NCBI GenBank assembly: GCA_936450465.1
Contig: OW388290.1
Span: 24,789,457-24,853,456, forward strand
DNA: 64,000 nucleotides
Direction: 5' to 3'
Origin: Gibbula magus
Taxonomy: Eukaryota > Mollusca > Gastropoda > Trochida > Trochidae
A program made the position numbers and the translations under genes. How positions within the stretch are numbered: the first letter of the stretch is position 1; each line of letters starts with the position of its first letter. The notes under the pieces are model-generated. The model worked only from the letters and a program-made list of their open reading frames with translations, ran no database searches and was not told where the DNA came from. Of the stretch, positions 12,432 to 23,239 are shown piece by piece.

Positions 12432-13034
12432 TGGAAGACAATTGTCGTAGAAAACAATTTGGATATTCTTGCAGTAACAGAGACATGGTTTCGAAACAAT
12501 GAATCAGACAACATTGCTGCAGCAAAAATGACCCCAAGTGGCTACAAATTCACCCATGTTGCCAGACAACATGGAAGAGGTGGTGGATTAGCTGTGGTGT
12601 ATAATGAAAGAATACATGGAAAACCACTGAAGATTCATCACGATCATACAACATTCGAAGTACTCTCTTTGCAGTTTCATTCATGTGGGAATCGTCTCAA
12701 CTACATTGTTATCTACAGACCCCCACGGAATGTGAATGGCTTCTTTGAGGAGTTCACAAACCTCTTGGACAGTTTGACAACACTTCCTGGTCAACTGGTT
12801 ATCCTAGGAGATCTTAACTATCACGTGGATGATGTGAACGACAAGAATGCAGCTACACTCTACAGTTTACTGGAAGCTCATGGTCATGTTCAACATGTCA
12901 AAGAGTCAACTCATGTTAAAGGACATACCCTGGACCTTATCATCACGCGTCCTGAAGATCCGTCAATATGTCACATGAAGTTTGATGAATCCATCAAGTC
13001 AGACACACAGCCATTCTTTGCACTGCTAATGTAA
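12432..13034 (+). pseudogene. LINE apurinic-like endonuclease domain (partial)
   Basis: The frame contains APE-type endonuclease motifs: DILAVTETW near the start, RGGGLAVVY, VIYRPP, LGDLNYHVDD and TLDLIITR. In this family the nick is made at the target site to prime reverse transcription. The final catalytic SDH motif reads SDT here (Thr codon at 13,005-13,007), so the active-site histidine is lost. The frame ends at TAA 13,032-13,034 because of a single-base indel at about 13,022-13,031. The next frame continues the same protein with TANVKVAARERK. The first part of the domain is absent. The copy is non-functional. Confidence 0.8.
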
Positions 13035-15199
13035 AAGTGGCGGCACGTGAACGGAAAGATCTTCATTATAGGAAATGGAAAAATATCAATGTGCACACTT
13101 TTCAACAAGACCTGACAGCAGCAATAGAGACACAAGATCTATCTTCCCTATCAGAGGGAGTGCACATCTACAGCAGTGTTGTGACAAGTGTGGTAGATGA
13201 TCATGCACCTCTGCAGAAGTGCACCATCACAGTCCATCCAGGTGCACCATGGTACACTGACGAAATGTGCAAGGATAAACGAAAGCGTCGACATCTTGAA
13301 AGGCTCAGAACTCAGCTATCAATACACAAGGACCTTCACAACTCCCAAAGAAATTACGTGAACACCTTAGCTGAAAAGGGAAAACGTGCATATTTCAGTG
13401 AGGCACTGATGTCAGCATCGGGTCAGAAGGAGGTATTTGAAATTTCAAACCAGCTTTGGTTCAAGAAAAAGACAGCTTTCCTTCCATCCTTCACGTCGAA
13501 AGAGGACCTTGCAAACACGTTCTCCAACTTTTTCTCTGAGAAGATCCTCACAATCCGAAGCTCATTCACAGACAATGTTGAATCATATGATTCTGGCAAT
13601 GAGACAAGTCAACACCCACTTACAGTGTTCAGGACAACAACAGATATTGAAGTAGCATCAATCATCAAAAGCAGCCCAAATAAATCTTGCGGTTTGGATC
13701 CACTACCAACATGGCTTCTTAAAATGTCCATGGACAGTGTTCTACCTCTCATCACCTTCATTGTCAATGAATCTCTAGAGACATCATGCTTTCCCCAGTC
13801 AATGAAAGCAGCTGTCATAAAACCTCTCCTGAAGAAGCCGACTCTGGATCCCGAGGTGTTGAAGAACTATCGGCCCGTGTCAAATCTTTCATACATCTCA
13901 AAGTTGATCGAACGTGTAGTGGCCTCCCGTTTAAAAGAGCACATGAAGGAAAGTGGATGTTACGAGGTCTACCAATCGGCCTATCGGACCCGCCATAGCA
14001 CAGAGACTGCCCTGACAAGAGTACAGAATGACCTCCTGAAAGCAGTTGACAAAGACGGAGCAGCCATCTTAGTGCTACTTAACTTGTCTGCGGCATTCGA
14101 CACTGTCGATCATAATGTGCTTCTTAATGTGCTTGACAACCGGGTCGGTGTCCAGGGTTCAGCTTTAACATGGATCAGATCGTACCTGTCCCACAGATCA
14201 CAGGTTGTTTGTATTGATGGTGTGAATTCGCAGAAGAAAGATCTACTATATGGTGTTCCACAGGGGTCGGTTCTTGGGCCGATCCTGTTCACTGTGTACA
14301 CACTACCAGTTGGCGACATTGCCAGAGCACACAACCTTGCCTTTCATTTCTATGCTGATGACAGTCAGATCTATCTAGCCTTCAAACCACTAACAGCAAC
14401 ACTCTCTTTTCGTCGAATCGAACACTGTGTAGGGGACATCAAGCAATGGATGACGTCAAATTTTCTGAAATTAAACGACGACAAAACTGAGTTGTTGGTC
14501 ATCTGCCCCAAGCAAGCTATGACGAGGATCCATCTGCCACAGTTCCAAATTGGCGAGCACACAATACCTAGAAGTTCACATGCCAGGAATCTAGGGGTTA
14601 TATTTGACTCATCACTCAGCCTGGAGAATCATATCAACTCTGTCTGCAAGAAGGCATATTTCCAGATAAGAAACATTGGTTTGATTAGGAGGTACCTTGA
14701 TGTGGATACCACACGAGCGCTAGTTCAAGCCTTTGTTACATCTAGAATTGACTACTGTAACACGCTCCTGTATGGCATTCCAGAACAACAAATTTGCAAA
14801 CTCCAAAAAGTCCAAAATACGGCAGCAAGAGTTATCACTAGGACAGCGAAGTGGGACCATATCAAACCAGTGCTTCGAGACCTTCATTGGCTCCCTGTCA
14901 GCCACAGGATCCAATACAAGATCCTTGTTCTGGTTTTTAAATGTCTGAAGGGTCTAGCTCCACCATACCTATCAAGCATGATTAGAATCTATCAACCAGT
15001 CCGTCAATTAAGATCAGCTGAACAGAATTTACTTGTGGTGCCACGGACAAGGACAAAGATGTTTGGAGACAGATGTTTCGCAAAAGCAGGCCCAGTTCTC
15101 TGGAACAGACTACCTGATCACCTGAGATCAGAACAACAGCTCTCCACTTTTAAAGCCCAGCTTAAGACACACCTATACAGAGAAGCATTCAATCTGTGA
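13022..15199 (+). pseudogene. LINE reverse transcriptase domain (inactive)
   Basis: A frame of over 700 codons continues the endonuclease frame after a 1-base shift. RT landmarks in order are KNYRPVSNL, the motif A region LLNLSAAFDTVDH (about residue 349 counted from 13,037), GVPQGSVLGPILF, FYADDSQ (YADD at 14,351-14,362, residues 439-442), then NLGVIFDSSLS and the C-terminal GDRCFAKAGPVLWNRLP typical of L2-like elements. The motif A aspartate expected in LLDLS is Asn (AAC at 14,081-14,083), which should abolish polymerase activity. No further stops occur to TGA at 15,197-15,199, so decay is recent or slow. Confidence 0.88.
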
Positions 15200-15298
15200 C
15201 TGTTGCTTGTGGTGTTTCCCCGGAACTGATGCGCTTTTGAGCAGCTCCTGCTGGATTCTAGCGCTCTATAAATGTTTCTAATAATAATAATAATAATA

Positions 15299-15650
15299 TG
15301 AATATTACTGTAAATTAGAACATGTCCATGAGGATTTAAGAGGATTTACAATTTATACCATTTGTTGGACCGTAACAGAATATTATGAAGCAAATTGATT
15401 CAAACAATGCTCGCTTTCATATTATTGATGAAATGCATGAAAACACGTACACGTTTATAATCCCGTTATTCAATTCAATTCTATTCTTTTTTCGGTTTGT
15501 AGGCTATTATCACAGAACGTTGATAACATTATTCGTGACCATTAGAGTAATACATTTAATTTTCCTCAGTAGTATCATTACTATTTTGTGTAGTATATAT
15601 TTAGTATATATAGCATAGTTTTCAGCTTGACATAGTTTGACTGAAATACT
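15299..15650. other. U1 segment between two LINEs, with MITE empty site
   Basis: This resumes the unit sequence after the L2-like LINE: GCTCGCTTTCATATTATTGAT at 15,409 matches U2 at about 26,740. AGTAATACATTTAATTTT (15,545) and TATCATTAC (15,573-15,581) match the two flanks of MITE M2/M3, joined without the element. It is the pre-insertion site. A 77-codon frame here is AT-rich and not credible as a gene. Confidence 0.65.
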
Positions 15651-18375
15651 GTACAAATAAAACTCATCCTTTGCATATGGAAGGCGACTTTCCTAATGTG
15701 AAACGCTCAAAGTGTAAAACTCATGTTGATAATTCCACAGAAAACATTGTTTGGAACGATTCTTTTTGTGAACTGTTTGTTCATACCCTGAAAGGTAATT
15801 TGTCATCTACAATTGATCACCTATTATCAAAACTTGAGTTTGATCTAAACGGAGCTCTACACGATTTTGTTGATATTGTACTGGAGTCCGCATCTTGTAT
15901 GAAGAAAGAATCTAAGAGAAATAGGCAAAATCATAAAATCCCTTTTAATGATGAATGCAAAACCGCTAGGAGAGATGCTCGCAAGGCACTTAGAAGTTTT
16001 CGTTGTAGACGAACTGATATCAACAGAAATCATTTTTGTAAAATGAGAAATAAATACAAAGCATCATGTAAAAAATTTAAATCTAACTTGCGTAGCCAAA
16101 GATTGAAAAGATTAAATGATTCTTTCAATAATCCCGCTAAGTTCTGGAAACAAATTCGTTTTTATAGAAAGAAACCAGACCCTAAAAATAATATATCCAA
16201 ATGTGAATGGATGACCCATTTCAAGACAATTTTTTCTAATGATGATATTTTACAGACCGACAGCTGTTTGTTCGATAATGATACCTTTTCTTCTACTGAC
16301 TATGATGATGTTGATGAAATGATTTTGGAAACACAAATTTCAGAATATGAAATAAAGAGTGCTATAAGTCGTTTAAAGAGCGGGAAATCACCTGGTCCTG
16401 ACAATATCATAATCGAAATGATAAAATGTTCTCACTCCGAATTAATGCCTTTCCTTTTAATATGTTTTAATACGGTATTTGAAAGTGGATCGTTTCCAGA
16501 TAGCTGGTCTCGCTCAATTATTGTACCAATACATAAAAAGGGGGCTACAGATAATCCAGATAATTATAGAGGTATATCCCTAATGAGTGTAATTGGGAAA
16601 ATATTTACATCTATTCTAAACAACAGAATCTCGAACTGGTCGAGTTTAAGAAACCTTATCCCTGAATGCCAAGCCGGATTTAGAAAAGATTATTCGACTT
16701 CTGACCATATTTTCACATTATATGCAATTATACAAAAATGCTTATCTCGTAGTAAACATAAACTTTATGTAGCATTTGTCGATTTTAAAAAGGCTTTTGA
16801 CTCCGTTGATCGTTTTAAACTGTGGCAATGTTTAAGGAAGGCTGGTTTACAAGGGAAAATGTATTCTATTTTAAAATCAATGTATTCAAATATCAAATCA
16901 TGTGTTCGTTGTGATGATGGCGTCACTGATTATTTCGATTGCCCTATTGGAGTCCGGCAAGGATGTATTTTAAGTCCAATATTGTTTTCCTTCTTTATAA
17001 GCGAATTGTATTATGATATTTCTATGTTAGGTAAACATGGTGTACAAATCCAGCTATGATTGAAATTTTTATTTTGCTCTTTGCCGATGATGTTATTCTA
17101 GTCTCAGATACAATTATCGGTCTACAAAACCAACTTAATGTTTTGGAACGATATACAAATGAATGGAAATTATCTGTTAATTTTGATAAAACAAACATTG
17201 TTATCTTTCGAAGAGGCGGCCCAGTCGCCTCTAAAGAAAAATGGTTTTTGAATGGCAAACAGTTATCTATTGTACAAAATTATACCTATCTCCGGCTTAT
17301 GTTTTCCTATACTATGAATTTTAAAAAAAGTGTTTTAGATTTGAAGTCACGTGCCAAAAAGGCACTTATCAATGTTATGTCAGTATCCCAAAACTTTGGC
17401 ATTTTATACCCGAAAATATTTTTTAAATTGTTTGATTCACAAATCCAACCTATTATGCTTTATGGATCCGAAATTTGGGGATTTCAACGTCATGATTGTA
17501 TCGAGAAACTACATCTTCTAGCATGTAAAAGATTTTTAAATGTTGCCCAAGCAACACCGAACTGCATGATCTATGGCGAATGTGGTAGATATCCAATATA
17601 TATAAACTCACAAATCAGATGTTTAAAATTTTGGTTAAGGATCCTTAGAATGCACGAGCAAAGGTTACCAAAGCTAGCATATAACACGCTTGTTCATTTA
17701 GATGATATGGGAAAGATAACATGGGCAACTCATATTAGAAACTTATTATTTACCCATGGATTTGGATTTGTGTGGCTACATCAAACAGTTGGTAATGTTT
17801 CCTTATTTCTTAAGCAATTCCGAGATCAATCTGTTAACATGTTTTATCAAGAATGGCACTCAAATCTAGACAATAGCACAAGATACCAATTGTATAGATC
17901 ATTTAAAAGCTTAATTCAACCAGAGTTGTATCTTTCTGCACTGACATCTAAAAATATAAGACGCACATTTGTCAACTTTCGATTAGGCTTGTTAGATTTA
18001 TCAGTAAATAAAGGCAGAAGATTTTCCATAGAAAGAAGTTTAAGAATATGTCCGTTATGTAAATCTGCTGTAGAAGATGAAATCCATTTTGCTTTTGTAT
18101 GTCCACATTATGCTGATTTAAGAAAACGATATATTTCAAATCATTACCTTTTAAAGTATCCTAAAACTGCCTTTATTTCAATTTTGTCCTCGACAAATGA
18201 GAATGTAATAAGGAATTTAGCGCTCTTTGTGAAATATGCTGTTGTCCGAAGAGACAATCTAATATCTGAATTGTAAAATCGGCTGTGAATTTTCTGTATA
18301 TGTGTACCTGGTAAACTTGTATCATTTGTATATGGGCCGGAGGCCTGCATTACAATAAACTTCTTTGACTTGACT
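15650..18375 (+). mobile_element. Second non-LTR retrotransposon, 5' truncated
   Basis: This is a LINE distinct from its L2-like neighbour 350 bases upstream. It starts in the linker after the endonuclease domain, so the endonuclease is missing. It ends with GGGCCGGAGGCCTGCATTAC, then AATAAACTTC and a TTGACT-rich tail at about 18,358-18,375. Both LINEs are in the same orientation and both lie within unit U1. The C-terminal CCHC-type knuckle and the long C-terminal region suggest a Jockey/I-group lineage, but I cannot fix the clade. Confidence 0.8.
15671..18276 (+). pseudogene. LINE RT with C-terminal zinc knuckle, one frameshift
   Basis: The first frame (15,671-17,059) has a basic linker (RRDARKALRSF), LKSGKSPGPDNI, HKKGATDNPDNYRGISL, ECQAGFRKDYST, motif A VDFKKAFDSVDR and GVRQGCILSPILF. 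It ends at TGA 17,057-17,059. The second frame (17,056-18,276) begins just before LLFADDVILVSD, with catalytic FADD at 17,080-17,091. It continues through the thumb to CPLCKSAVEDEIHFAFVCP, a C-x2-C-x8-H-x4-C knuckle. The two frames overlap and join through a 1-base indel at about 17,045-17,053. Motif A and FADD aspartates are intact, so the frameshift and the missing endonuclease are the visible lesions. Confidence 0.85.
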
Positions 18376-18766
18376 TTGACTAATTTGTGGTTGTCCGTTC
18401 ATTTTATAAGGACCTTAGACAAAATATTGGATATTGTATTGATAAACTCCCTCCCGTACTCATTATAGTGTAGGGACATTTTATTTCCTTAGCCTAAAAT
18501 ATAAGAAATTTCTTCATCTGTGAGTTCAAAAGCCTACAACAGTCCATGAATAAATAATTTAATACTCGTTTATATCGGCACACTGTAACATAATCACTTG
18601 CATCATGAAATGCTCACATATGTAACATACATAATTCAACAAGTAACAAGTAATACGTAATAAGTAATGAGTGTAAACTGGCCCCTTTACATGCACAAAT
18701 CACATTCTTTCTTTTACTTATTGAATGCTTTGGGTTTCACTCAAAATCTTGCCTCATGTTAGAATC
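18376..18766. other. U1 sequence, no gene seen
   Basis: The right part (TTTCTTTTACTTATTGAATG and CTCATGTTAGAATCGGTGAC) matches U2 near 28,515-28,580. The left part has no clear counterpart. The block that holds the candidate exons at 27,398 and 42,036 in U2/U3 appears to be missing from U1. Confidence 0.45.
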
Positions 18767-18943
18767 GGTGACCCTTAGAAATACTTGCCATTTAGATATT
18801 GAACAAATGTAACATGGCTATATTTGAGATAACACTACCTTCGATAGTACAAATTCTTGTACTTTTTCGGGCCGAGTCCCATGCGGGATTCGAACCCACG
18901 CCCTCATGGGTTTCAAACATAACCATGTTATGTTGGTGACCCT
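18767..18943 (-). mobile_element. tRNA-derived SINE with target-site duplication
   Basis: The B-box complement GGATTCGAACC lies at 18,886-18,896. The body (ACTACCTTCGATAGTAC, TTCTTGTACTTTTTCGGGCC on the plus strand) is nearly the same as in the SINE at 3,415. GGTGACCCT flanks the element at 18,767-18,775 and 18,935-18,943, and the duplication may extend to CATGTTA on both sides. In U2 (about 28,570-28,595) and U3 (about 42,585-42,610) the same place reads CATGAAGTGACCTGAATAAAC, an empty site. The insertion is therefore specific to U1. Confidence 0.8.
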
Positions 18944-19200
18944 GTATAAACAAGTATTCGATATGAAGCTATAAACTGCAGAAACCAATCAGGCCAAGTA
19001 ATTCTCAGTAAATATAACATAATAACATGCTTCAAATGTAAATGACATTTTGATGTTGTCTGATCGAGTCTATTTTATCGACATTATTTTCACTTAATGC
19101 ACAATGGCAGTAGATGAGTTGACGGAGACGCTAATCACACACTATAAACAGAGTTAACGCTGAGACTGTATTTGCTTTCAGATCATGGGGGTGAATCGAA
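18944..19200. repeat. Block d of U1, shared by four copies
   Basis: This is the best conserved stretch between U1 and the others. It contains GAAGCTATAAACTGCAGAAAC, GCTTCAAATGTAAATGACAT, and GATGAGTTGACGGAGACGCT followed by AATCACACACTATAAACAGA. Equivalent blocks lie at 28,605-28,860, 42,615-42,880 and 61,890-62,105. U1 and the last copy are otherwise hard to align, so the persistence of this block may mean constraint. No reading frame is conserved across it. Confidence 0.75.
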
Positions 19201-20029
19201 ATTGCAACTTTTACCCAGAGAGAAAGAGAAGGGGGACGTTAGAATCCCGGGGATTATGTGATAATCCTTTATATAATACATCGACATAGGAATTACTGAG
19301 TATAATGTTATAGGCAGTATAGTGGTGTGACGTCACTTGAGGTTTGTAAGACTAAGGAAGCCTCAGAGTAATGAGCAATGATGGCACTAAGATTAACCTT
19401 GGCGTAATGTTTTGTTTTGCTAGTGCTAGATGGCGGGACAGAACGATCATCTAAGCTTTCCTTTGTCAAGTGTGTTCGAGTATGCTTTAGCACATTTCCT
19501 TGAAACTTTTAACTACAAGTAGCAAATTGAATAAACTGCCAACGAAGTGTTCGATAATATGGTTAATATAGTACTTGTCTCTTGTTTGTTTTTTTTAAGA
19601 AAAAAACATTTTAATCGATCTTATCTCACCATTTAAAACATAATTTTAACAAAGATGTTTGCGATGACATTGTTAACATATAAGCTACTCTATCCAATTA
19701 ACGATTTAAATTAATACCGCAGGAATTTTCTGAATCGTCAGAGAATAAAAGTGTTTAACTTTTGGGCTCTCTTTGTCTCTTTACATATATGGTTATATAA
19801 GTTTTACGTAACAAGTTATAAATATTTTATACACGTCTCTGAAAACAGTATATGAACATGCAACCTTCAACACTTATACAATTAAAACGAATACATAGAT
19901 TCATAAGATAAGAGAATATCGCAAATGAACCAAGGATGTTTAAAAAAAAAATGACATTACCGATACTAATCAGCGCATACAACTATTTAGGTGAAATTCA
20001 ATGGATTTTGTATGAATAATGAATAATGC

Positions 20030-20300
20030 AACTTTCCTCCGTCATCATATTACAAATTCCTGTGATCTAAAATTCTTATCACATAAAACGACTGGAAATA
20101 TCTCTTCAGAAAGTTATATAAGATACATATTGATCTTTTGAAAGAAAAATGCCATATTGGATTATATTCTTTTCAAGCTTAACTTCAAACTTCAATGAAG
20201 CATGTTCCTGTACTGTACATGTCTGGATGTTTGCCAAAAACATCCTGTTGTTGTAGGTTTAAAGGTATCGTCAATGAAAAGTCTAAGCTTTACCATCTAT
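20030..20300 (-). repeat. Segment inverted in U1 relative to U2 and U3
   Basis: The reverse complement of about 20,095-20,260 aligns with 29,060-29,190 of U2. It shows AACATCCAGACA, GGAACATGCTTCA, AATATGGCATTTTTCTT, then a GATC(A/T)ATATGTATCTTATA-like stretch and GAAGAGATATT, in the same order. U3 carries the same DNA forwards at 43,085-43,215. The limits are fuzzy because U1 is diverged. Confidence 0.6.
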
Positions 20301-21089
20301 TACAACTACACACACATAGTCATAAATTCACGGCACATGTAACAAGTAACATGAATTATAATGGTTATAATTTAACTAATAATAATTTACCAGTTGAGGT
20401 AAGCAATTGATTATCAACAGTTGACTACCGATTTGGTCAATACTTGGCAAGTTGTAAGTGATTAATCCATTTTGCACATGCTGATGGTGGACTGGTGATT
20501 ACAAATATAACAATGATACATTTCATTATTTGTTAAATGACATGTGGTTCTAATGCACCACTCTGAATCTATCAGAGGGCTACTGAATGAAAAAAAATAG
20601 CTTAACTTTCAGTTGTTAGAAGTCGAGGTTGAGGTGGCTGAGTGGTCAGCTGTTGAAACAGTTAGTGCTTGCAATAAATAGTTTGTATAAAAACTGTTTG
20701 TTCCATGAAGTTTCCTTATATCCTGATTTTATTGTGGTTTTTTTCCCAACATTCACCAATTTGTTTACATCCATCGGTATATAGTAATTGGTAGTTGAAA
20801 TAAATGATTAATTACAGAATGCTTAATGTAAGCGAGTTTTATTTATTCGTCACTGGTTACTTATAGCAATAATGACGGACATGCATTGTATGGCACTATT
20901 TTCATAAACCATCACCATATCGTTGTTAAAATTGAGTTAAAACTGTTGTGATGCAGTAATACTGAAATTCAATGAATATTGAAACAGAAATTGAAATCTG
21001 CCAGAGGCGTATTTGTAAAAAATGTAAATTGAAAACCAGCAACACCTTGAATTCCTTTAAAAAATCAATAAATTAAAAAAGGATTTGTT

Positions 21090-22660
21090 GAGATAAATCG
21101 ATAGTTAATATACACAGGACAGTCTCTGCCTCTAAAAGTAGGATGTGTGTCTGTATTCGGACTTCAGTCACATTAGATTAGGTAAGAGCGAGGGATGTCA
21201 TCAGCATTGACGTCATAAACCTGCTTCTCCTGACACAGTTTGTATCTATCACTGCATGTGCACTACAATTTCCACTGATTGTGAAGGCATGTTAGTCATG
21301 TGAATTGCATAGGTTTATGTTTAAATGCAAATATTTTCATATTCATATCTAACAGCAAAAATGACCTCCCCTGACAAATGTTATGTTTAGGTTATTGACT
21401 GAGATACAAAAACAGTGTCAAAATGCATGAACACAGACAGTAATCTAAGATGAAATATACACAAATTCAATAACATTACACATGTGCAGCTGCGAATATG
21501 TTGATATATACATATATCTCATAACATATAAACGAACAAATTTTGAATAATATATTGAACTCGAATCGAATAATTGATGAGTAAAAATATTTGATTCGAT
21601 TTCAATATATTATTCAAAATATTAATGGTCAATTCAAAGAAGAAAATATGATGGAAATGTTGTAGGAGCCATTGGTGTATCTGACTTCTTTTTAAAAATG
21701 TTGCTAAATATTCCATATTTTCCCCATTCATTCGTACAGTTTTGAAAAAAACTGTCTCACAAACAAGTGCAACAGTAGCCCCATATGTAGCAGGAATAAG
21801 TATTCCGGAAACACGCTGAAATGACATGACACTCGTCTTTCTTTAAATTAACCAAATCATCGACAAATGCATATCACTGTAACAAATAACAAAATGTTTG
21901 TCTTTTCAAGATGTAATACGCTTGAGATTTGATGAAATTTAAGATATGATTTTTAATAAAAGTTGATAAAGGGAGAGACACGTGTTATCATGTTAATCTC
22001 TTGAGATTACAGTAAGCTGTGTTCTATCTCTGAGCTTGTCTTCCTTCAAACACACTGTTTCCATGTTATTTTCCTGCAGAAAACATGATATGGTTAATAA
22101 GTGAAGGAACAAGTCATGCCCTTGAATACAAGTTTAACATTATTCACAATAATATCAAGTTAATCTTAAGCGAGAGCTTAGGAAATGATTTTTTTTACTG
22201 GGCATAATGATTCCTTGTGATTTTACAGCGGAAACCATGCCTTTCATTTGCAACACTTTTTAATCCATTCCTTTAAATGGTTTTTTTTTAATTATCTATG
22301 GATGGCGTTGCTAATTCCAAATAATTCTCTGAAATTCTGGAAATGGCTTAACTTTCATGGAAAACATAAGTAGTTTTAAAGAAATCAATCAATGTTTTTT
22401 GTTAGGCTGGCACCAACTGATATGATTACAATAAATCGATAGTAAAGTTACACCAGACAGTCTCTGCTTCTAAAAGTAGGACATGTGTCTATATTCGGAC
22501 TTCAGTCACATTGGATTATGTCTACTTAAGACCGAGGGATGTCATCACCATTGGCGTCATCAACATGCTTCTCTAGACACAGTTTATATCTACCACTGTA
22601 TGTACACTACAAGTATCACTGATTTTGAAAGCATTTATTTGAGTCATGTGAATAACATAG
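21090..22660. repeat. Two diverged copies of block f in U1
   Basis: 21,092-21,330 and 22,428-22,665 share AATAAATCGATAGT-type starts, CAGTCTCTGC(C/T)TCTAAAAGTAGG, ATATTCGGACTTCAGTCACATT, GAGGGATGTCATCA and a final CATAGGTTTATGT. U2 has one copy (30,190-30,420). U3 has two near-identical ones because of its own, independent 1,252-bp duplication. Block f thus duplicated at least twice on separate occasions. Confidence 0.8.
21540..21620. repeat. Perfect 20-bp inverted repeat hairpin
   Basis: ATTTTGAATAATATATTGAA at 21,540-21,559 is the exact reverse complement of 21,601-21,620. The inner arms TCGAATC/GATTCGA extend the stem with a small mismatch. It could be a palindromic AT-rich repeat or the remains of a small foldback element. 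Nothing comparable is visible in U2 or U3. Confidence 0.85.
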
Positions 22661-22662
22661 GT

Positions 22663-23137
22663 TTATGTATGTATGTATGTATGTATGTATGTATGTATGT
22701 ATGTAGGTATGTGTGTGTGTATGCATGCATGTAATATGTGTGTATGTATATATGTATGCATGTATATGAATGTATGTATGCATGCATGTATGCGTGCGTG
22801 CGTGCATGCGTGCGTATATATCTATGTATGTATGCATGTATGTATGTATGTGTGTGTATGTATGTATGCATGCATGCAATATGTATGTATGTATCTATGT
22901 ATGTATCTATGTATGTATCTATGTATGTATCTATGTATGTATCTATGTATGTATCTATGTAGGTATCTATGTATGTATGTGTGTATGTATGTATGTATGT
23001 ATGTATATATGTATGTAATATATGTAATGTATGTATGTATGTATGTGTGTGTGTATGTATGTATGTATGTATGTATGCATGCATGCGTGCGTGCGTGCGT
23101 GCGTGTATGTATGTATGTATGTATGTATGTATGTATA
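22663..23137. repeat. Compound (GTAT)n microsatellite
   Basis: About 475 bases of GTAT/ATGT tetranucleotides with GTGC and GCAT variants. They include a 12-base higher-order period (ATGTATGTATCT, about 22,891-22,972) and GCGT runs near 22,795 and 23,090. It starts right after CATAGGTTTATGT, the end of block f. In the sister copy (21,328) the same words continue into ordinary sequence, so the array grew from a TATGT seed. Long open frames over it (up to 164 codons, Tyr/Cys/Met/Val) are artefacts of the repeat. Confidence 0.97.
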
Positions 23138-23239
23138 CTTATATTGTCATGTTGTAGTATATACTAGTATATTTATTTTGCAGCTCCCTGTATATCACTC
23201 GCCTTGTATTTTTCCTGACATGCACGTATATTGATTTCT

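Larger units (their letters stand above)
12432..15298 (+). mobile_element. L2-like LINE, 5' truncated
   Basis: A non-LTR element with endonuclease and reverse transcriptase domains and a 3' end GCGCTCTATAAATGTTTCTA running into (ATA)n at 15,278-15,298. Tails of this kind are typical of L2/CR1-group elements that end in microsatellites instead of poly(A). The reading frame upstream of TTGGATATTCTTGC is closed by TGA at 12,429-12,431, and the first 30-40 residues of the endonuclease are missing. The copy is therefore 5' truncated near 12,430. It sits inside U1: related flanks are found on either side in U2 (about 26,630 and 26,720) without the element. Confidence 0.85.
19201..22662. other. U1 blocks e and f, rearranged, no gene seen
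   Basis: This corresponds to 28,860-30,420 of U2 but is longer. It contains a segment in inverted orientation (20,030-20,300), a strong hairpin (21,540-21,620), and two diverged copies of block f about 1.34 kb apart. Short frames (for example 21,519-21,827) are AT-rich and not shared with the other units. Confidence 0.5.

Noticed and set aside
22616..23167. Long overlapping frames on both strands rich in Tyr, Cys, Met, His and Thr
   Set aside because: They only translate the GTAT/ATGT microsatellite. Every frame is open because the repeat lacks stop codons.
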